A stretch of 64,000 nt of DNA from Psilocybe azurescens (taxonomy: Eukaryota; Basidiomycota; Agaricomycetes; Agaricales; Agrocybaceae). Below the pieces are notes generated by a model. The model ran no database searches. It was not told where the DNA came from and worked only from the letters and a program-made list of their open reading frames with translations. The DNA is taken from contig JAJIRX010000601.1 of NCBI GenBank assembly GCA_023853785.1, forward strand, positions 124,001 to 188,000. The letters are read 5' to 3'. Numbering within the stretch: the first letter of the stretch is position 1; the number at the start of each line of letters is the position of its first letter. Shown here in pieces: positions 58,085 to 64,000 of the stretch. The translations under genes and the position numbers were made by a program.

Positions 58085-60408
58085 TCACACTCTTTCCTTT
58101 TCCCGTTCGTTAGACCGAGCAAACGCTGGCCTAAGTGTCGTCGAAACACGCGAGTCCGCGAGTGAGCGATGATACGGTGTCGACGCGCTATATTTATAAT
58201 TAGACTGCTGCGACGACGGCGGCGGGGACGGGAGAGGCGAAGGCGACACGGATGGAGAGGGGAGGAAGAGTGAAAGCTCGAGCCGGGCGTCAGGGGCCGC
58301 TGGGGGTACGAGTGTGAGTGTGTATTGCTGTTGGTGCTGTTCCCATACCGCGCCTCGTACTCGCGCGTGTGTGTATACGCACGCTCGGCCTTGGAGCCTC
58401 TGTAAAGGTCGTATCGGGTATCGGGGTGGCCTGCAAGTGTCGATGACGAATGAGAGTGGCGGGGATGATCACGGTGGCTGGGCTCATGACTATTCGATGG
58501 ATATGGGCTATACAGAGGACTCCTGTGGGACGACGGGGCAACAGCCACACGCGCGAGTGATTGAGTAAGGCGCTCGCGCTCGTCGTACTCAAGCATCTCA
58601 TCATTTTCGTCGTCCACCTTCCTCATATTCACGTTGGCATAACTATCCGCACGCAAATGCACAGCTCGACTACTGTACTTCACATCCGACGTGTCCGATT
58701 CCGAGCCAGAACTGTAATCGTCTTCTTCGCTAATGGAAATATTCGAGATGGGTGGGGACGGCATGTGAATCTGCATATGCATCTGCGGGAGATTAGACCC
58801 AGGGTGTAAACCCTGTGGGTACCCGTGCGAGCTTCGTGCAGGGTATTGGTGAGGTTGTGAGGAGAAGTGCGGTGGGCGTGCTGCGTGTGGGTTCGAAGGC
58901 GGATGCCTGTACTCGAACTCGGACCGATACGCTGCGTGTACAGGCTGATATGGATGCGGATGCGGATGCGAGCCCGATGTCATGGCCCCGTTCCCGTTCA
59001 CAGGGGGGGGGAATCTGTGAGGCTGGTATATTCACACGACGCCTCTTACGACGGCCGTCGGTGGGAGAATTGTTGGTGGTGGTGGCGGTGGAAGAGGTAT
59101 TTGTTGGCGCCGGGTTGTTTGTTGCGTTCTGAGATCGTGAAAATCCAGGCGTGGCATGGTTCCGGTAATGTCGCCTCATATTCGAGTTGACGTTGAATTC
59201 CCGACCACAGTTTGGCCATGGACATCGAAAAGCTGTTGTTATTAAAAGGCGTGTGTAAAGTTAGTTATTCATTCATTCAAATTTAATGGTAGATGTAAAA
59301 AGATAATAGTAATGAAACGAATGAGAGAAAAATAAAGCAATGACTCACGTGTAGCTCCCGTGTGCGTATTAACGTGTATACGCAGGCTACTCGGTCGGTT
59401 GAATCTCTTCAAACATGTCGGACAGACATGTTTCTTGCCATTGGTGGTATCATTGTCCTCCGCGCAGCTATTACCATCGTCGTCGTCGTCGTTGTTCCCG
59501 AGACCCTCGTTGACGTGGAAAGAGCCATGACTTGAATAGCCACCTCCAGCACTGCGTATCCCTGAGCCTGAGGCAGAAGAGCGCCTCTGAGGGTGCTGAT
59601 GATGTTTCGGAGGAGATGGAGGCAGGGGTGGCCCAGAACGCGATAATGGAAATGAATTACTGGCAGTGCGCGGATCACCCTCCACCGAACCACGCGTTTG
59701 CTGCAAGTCAGAGCCGGAATGAGATGCGTACTCATCCGATGAAGACGCATAGGTCATGCCGTCCCGTCCGTCCTGATACTGACGATATTCAGGGTACTCG
59801 TTCCGACTGGATGAAATTGGGGATGATGGGGATGGCAGGATGTCGACCCGAAAGGCAGATGAGCTACCGCTCTGCCTGTTTGCGCCTGTGGATGACGGGG
59901 TAGTGTGGGTCAAAGGTGTAGAAGAGGGACATGAACGGAGGACGTTGAACGCGTAAATATTTTGGCACGGGCTTGTTGACGATGATGAAGGGCGCCTTTT
60001 GCTCGATAGGGATGGTGAATCAGTTTGGGATTGAGACATGATACGGCTGTCATGCGCATGACGGGGGCAGCTCGTGTGAGTGCATGTGCACTGTGGCTCT
60101 TGTACGCGGTCCCGATGATTCGCGGTGTGATGTACACCGGGTGACTATAGACGCCAAAAAACCACGTTAAAATCGGCATATGTCGCAGAACAAAGATGAC
60201 AAACGAACGTGAGGATAAGTATATCCACGATGCGAGCGCGGTCGTGGCGATTCAGCCTTGGGCAACAAATGATCTATTAGGGGTGAAAAGTTGAGTGTTG
60301 GACAACGATACCAGAAAGGTAAGAGGAGAAGAACGGACCTGGGAACATCTCATGTATACTGGGAAGCGACCTGGTGGTAGAGGACGGCGAGTCCGTTGAG
60401 GCGGCCAT
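58085..60408 (-). CDS. C2H2 zinc-finger transcription factor (two frame breaks)
   Basis: Exon 1 (60408-60339) encodes MAASTDSPSSTTRSLPSIHE plus MFP; LPSIHEMFP is a motif I know from N-termini of this fungal family. The next exon spans about 60144-59349 (a downstream ATG at 60039 is in frame) and encodes a Ser-rich region, an acidic Asp run and the first finger CPTCLKRFNRPSSLRIHVNTH. A 116-nt intron (59348-59233) precedes the second finger CPWPNCGREFNVNSNMRRH, a basic tail RRKRRR and a long His/Ser/Pro-rich C-terminus. One extra base in the run of nine G at 59003-59011 and one missing base in the G run 58259-58262 break the frame; with both corrected the frame continues to a stop at 58085-58087. 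The join between exons 1 and 2 is not resolved (phases disagree at the obvious sites). A nuclear DNA-binding regulator. Confidence 0.75.
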
Positions 60409-62924
60409 GATTGAATTGTATGGGCGAAGAGATGATGGGCAGAGATTATATACGAATATGGTGTGGGGATCGAATTGACCGGAAGGCTTGCCTGGCTGGT
60501 AGTTAAGACGGAAAGGGGATTCACGGCGGATGATTGGAGGACCTTTTATGGATTAACGGGGGAAAGAGGGTACGCAGAACCAGCGATACCGGAGAACCCG
60601 AGGCTTAAAAAAGAAGGAACTGAAGGGATTGGCGTCTGTGTGGCCACCCTGAATGGACTAAAAATCTCCTTTTGACGTGTAGAGGGAGCAATCGATCTGG
60701 CGAGATGATGTATGAGTGCAAATCCGAGGAAAACTATGCGACTCATCTCCTTGCTCGTTGGTCTTTGAGCTCAAGAGCATACTTCAAACTCACCTCCGCC
60801 CAAGATCTCTGTCATGTCAGATGTGATGGGGATTTGCGCTGCTATCAATTATTGACCCAAGAAGCCTATAATATTTGGCACCCAATCCTACCTAAATCGG
60901 GACTTGAATTTCCGGGTTTCACGACTAAGCTGGTTGCGTTTTGTGCGAATCACTCTTTTTGCGTATCATCTCATCGGGCATTCGCATCAAAGTAACTCCG
61001 CAGTCCCAGGAACTACTTGAAATCGTCGATTTCGGGAAACCGGAAAAGGAGAAGTCAAAAATGCGTACTGTAATATATCGCAGAGCGAATGTTGTCATTT
61101 TCTACGGTTAATTCTGGATTAAACAAGCAGGCCAACGACACGATAACTACAAGTCGCTGATTTAATTCTGAACATAACGCACGTAAAATATGCGAGCAGG
61201 TATACACTGTAGATTCTTACCCGATTACTATATCAAATTGCGATCTGGTATCAAAAAGCCGTGGATGCCACTTCTTCCACGTGTCACCCATGATCTGCAC
61301 CAGCCCTTCCTCATTTGAAGTCCCTCGCCGCCGTGCCTCATGCCATCGGGACAACCTTTCTTCGTCTCCCCAGCAGGATCCATTGCTCTTCTGCTCCTCT
61401 TAAAAATCGGCAAATTCACCAGTGATAAGCAACTGATCCCTACTCTAATTCTAATCGTATATACACATCTACCTGACTCCCAAAAGCATAATTAAATGCA
61501 TTTCTATTCCTACTCCCTTTCCCTTCTCACACACAAATGAGACAACTGACAGAAGCCAAAGCTATATCGGCTATGCATCAAGTCGCCGTTGCCTGCCTCC
61601 GCACCTGCGTGCGGTTGAGGTCCCGTTCAGTAGTCGTTTTCTCCCTCCTGTCTCCATTAGTGTGCATTACCTCTCGTTAAGTAATCCATTACGCGCCGAT
61701 CAAGTCGCTTGGAAGGACAGTCCTATCTCCCAGTTGGCCCCATACCGGCTTTCAAAAGCGCAGACGAGGATCCTTCCTTTGGATGGCAAGGCTAGTTATA
61801 ATTTCGTGCCATCGGCATGTACTAGGACAGGTTGATGATTCCTTTGATCAGGGGATCATATCGTATTTAAATGATCGGAAAGGCAGCAGAAAGAATGCAG
61901 AAGGCTGGCGAAGCACAGTACATAGAGGCAGTGTATAATTCATCCATTCAATTCAGCATGTGCTTTGTAATTCAATTGAAGAGAGGTGCTGTGAACTTGT
62001 GAAGGTACTGGCAGGTCTGGCAGGCAGGGCGCAGGGAAATTTATTACGGATTCGCAGTACAGCAGCGGCTATTCAGTTTAGCAAGGAAAGGGCCTGGCTC
62101 GAGGCCTTCGCGTGCGTAGTGCGTCACTGATTTGTGTCAAAATGGGAAACAGCTCATACATATACAAATCCTGCGGGTTTCGACGTTCATCCATCAACAC
62201 CCTTGTTCATGCCCTTCTACTTAGTATTTTCCGGAATACGAGCTATTCGTGGGCATACGTCTACGTCTGATGACCGATAATTCCTTGGACCGCGCGGGTT
62301 TGACGCGCTGAGGTTAAGGATGTACGGACGTCGATGATGGACGAAGGGCGAGGGCAGGGGCGTGTCGGTCAAAGCTTAGGGCGTGCGTGCTCTTAAACAC
62401 CGCATCGTCGATGTATTGAAGCGGGAAAGGTTCAAGCCTATGTGTAGTGTAGTATGTAAACTAAAAACCGGTGGCAACATGGCATGACCATGACGGCCTG
62501 CTCTTCATGCTCTGTCTGTACTGTACTAGCGCTACTTCTAACAGGTACTTAGTGGGCTGCTACTTAGATTAGTGCTCATGGTTCGCCAACCGACCCACGC
62601 ACCTCATAACTTATTCTTATTTCAACTAATCAGGCGATCATATTTTCTGTCCGCTCGTCAGTTCATTCGTCCACTAAATATCCGGCAAATGCTGGAAATA
62701 TCAGCGGAAGTGCATGTAGGTAACCGATTTACTCGAGAACTATAGATGGATCCAATCTAAACATCGCAAGAGGCGTCGTTTCCAAATCCAATATGACCTT
62801 CAAACACACTCAAGCTCGCGCTTGTCGCTCGATAGAGGTTCGGTTCGATGGTTTCCCCAAATTATTCATACTCTTTATATTTCCCCAACAAAATACGTAG
62901 TGCACACGTCAACAGTCAAAGGGA
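60409..62924. other. Gene-poor stretch, 2.5 kb
   Basis: Promoter region of the C2H2 gene at the left; otherwise no gene, RNA or repeat could be supported. Confidence 0.4.
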
Positions 62925-63112
62925 ATGGTGACTCACTGGTCTTTACCTGATGCATGCATTCCTTTTAATGCTTCAGGAAATCGAAGAAAGAAAGAAAGCT
63001 TGAGTCTACGAATGAAGGCTTCAGGTGACAAAGCTTCTCATCCTGACCTGCTTCTTCCCAAACGTTTTTTGATCACCGAGACTCCGAGGGATGCGGCACT
63101 TCTGTTAGAATT
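62925..63112 (+). CDS. Possible exon of an unidentified gene
   Basis: An open segment reading SGDKASHPDLLLPKRFLITE and then TPRDAALLLEL looks like coding sequence; an acceptor-like CAG precedes it at about 63025. It may be part of the next gene, but no joining donor was found. Confidence 0.25.
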
Positions 63113-63209
63113 ATGATCAAAATTATACATTTAACCTCGTAAATTTGAAGTCAGCGATGGTGTGAGTAGATTAATTGACATTTTTCATCTTTCCTCTTTT
63201 GGCATAGAG

Positions 63210-63841
63210 TCTGCTCGCATCGTCTTCGTCTTGAGGTATAAACCATGGCATGCTGCGATTCTACTGACACGACGCGATACGGATAAAGTATTTACAGTAG
63301 CTACGAGCGGAGAGTTAAAATGTGGGGCTGACGCCGGCGCCGTCGACGCTCCTTCCCCTGTTTATCACCTCCGCACGCACGCGTATGGACCAGAAGTGTC
63401 TTTTGTCGATGCATTATTATGCAAGATGTAAGTACGGTGGATTCTCAAATCATGATACTCGATGAGAGGAAATCAGACTAGACATTCAATGATGGCTACG
63501 ACGAGGGCTACGGGGGGAGGATCGGAACTTTGAAGGAAGATCGTTGAAAACCGGCGAAAGAGGACAGTTATGACTTAAGATTAAATGCCGGGACGCCGCC
63601 AAGGTGCTTACTTACTTACAGGCATGTACAAATGGGCAGCCTACGGTTTTCAAATTGGGTTACTCAGCCTAGATTCTGGTCCAGTAGATCTGGATTGGTT
63701 GTGCTAACACTTTCGAAAATCCACCTCACAATTCCTTCTCTACCGCCGGGCCAATGGGATGTCCCTCGCCATGAATGGACGTCGCATCCATTGAAGCATA
63801 GTCTCAAGGGTGGAATAAGACTTCAGGCTAATACTATCTAA
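63210..63841 (+). CDS. Possible two-exon gene at the right edge, unidentified
   Basis: An acceptor (GGCATAG) at about 63208 opens an exon reading ESARIVFVLRYKPWHAAILL, then TRRDTDKVFTVATSGELK and SFVDALLCKM, ending at a GTAAGT donor at 63428. An acceptor (TTACAG) near 63621 continues in phase 2 with MHVQMGSLRFSNWVTQPRFW to a stop at 63841. The start exon and the family are unknown. The second exon is less convincing than the first. Confidence 0.35.
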
Positions 63842-64000
63842 TAGTGCGTCTACTGTCCCCTGCTAGACGTTCTGGTCCGCCCCATTACACACCGGATACA
63901 TAGTGATATTTTTAGACTATGTAAGAGAGCACCCTCGGACATCTGAGCCGTGCTGATTTTCCAATCCAACAGGCTACTTATATAGCAATGTATGTCCGAG

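Noticed and set aside
1..64000. CRISPR array, bacterial operon signals or a defence island
   Set aside because: No regularly spaced repeats; the genes are eukaryotic with spliceosomal introns.

Overview
The window comes from a filamentous basidiomycete, most likely a mushroom-forming Agaricomycete. Host genes are split by many short introns (about 47-76 nt) with GT..AG ends. The gene families are typical of that group: a seven-helix protein of the DUF6534 type, a DUF6699-type protein, a PLAC8 protein, a fungal homeodomain factor, a monocarboxylate-porter-like MFS carrier and a two-domain membrane protein family. Most genes had to be pieced together across introns, so coordinates below are gene spans and exons are listed in the evidence. 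Domain names come from recognising motifs, not from a search.

Layout. 1-4.8 kb: nothing I can support. 4.8-9.5 kb (+): GATA-like zinc-finger regulator with unusually long introns. 10.1-10.9 kb: weak exon candidates. 12.7-14.1 kb (+): DUF6534 membrane protein, convergent with a homeodomain protein at 14.35-15.56 kb (-). 16.2-22.6 kb: a 3' fragment of an MDM35 pseudogene, then an array of two-domain, single-pass membrane proteins (copy A, a scrambled copy B, an intact copy C). 25.3-26.1 kb (-): DUF6699-type gene. 27.3-29.5 kb (+): MFS transporter. 29.7 kb (-): intron-containing tRNA-Ser(CGA).

29.8-45.1 kb is a transposon island: A+T-rich, nearly free of CpG, holding a Harbinger-like MITE, a hAT element with a nested foldback MITE, a broken chromodomain Ty3/gypsy element with another MITE at its deletion junction, and a decayed copy of a segment that also lies at 50-51 kb. 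After the island come two tandem copies of a ~1.35-kb unit (a 119-aa orphan gene plus a remnant of the membrane-protein family), a membrane-protein relic, the intact MDM35 (-), PLAC8 (-) and, head-to-head with it, an alpha/beta hydrolase (+). A C2H2 zinc-finger regulator (-) lies at 58.1-60.4 kb and a possible two-exon gene at the right edge.

The most important general observation is that six otherwise well-preserved genes carry eleven single-base frame breaks, nearly all in homopolymer runs. This looks like base-calling error rather than gene death. I found no convincing new multi-gene system. The most interesting biology is the clustered membrane-protein family, with a repeated domain-intron architecture and a conserved PPxY-type cytoplasmic tail.
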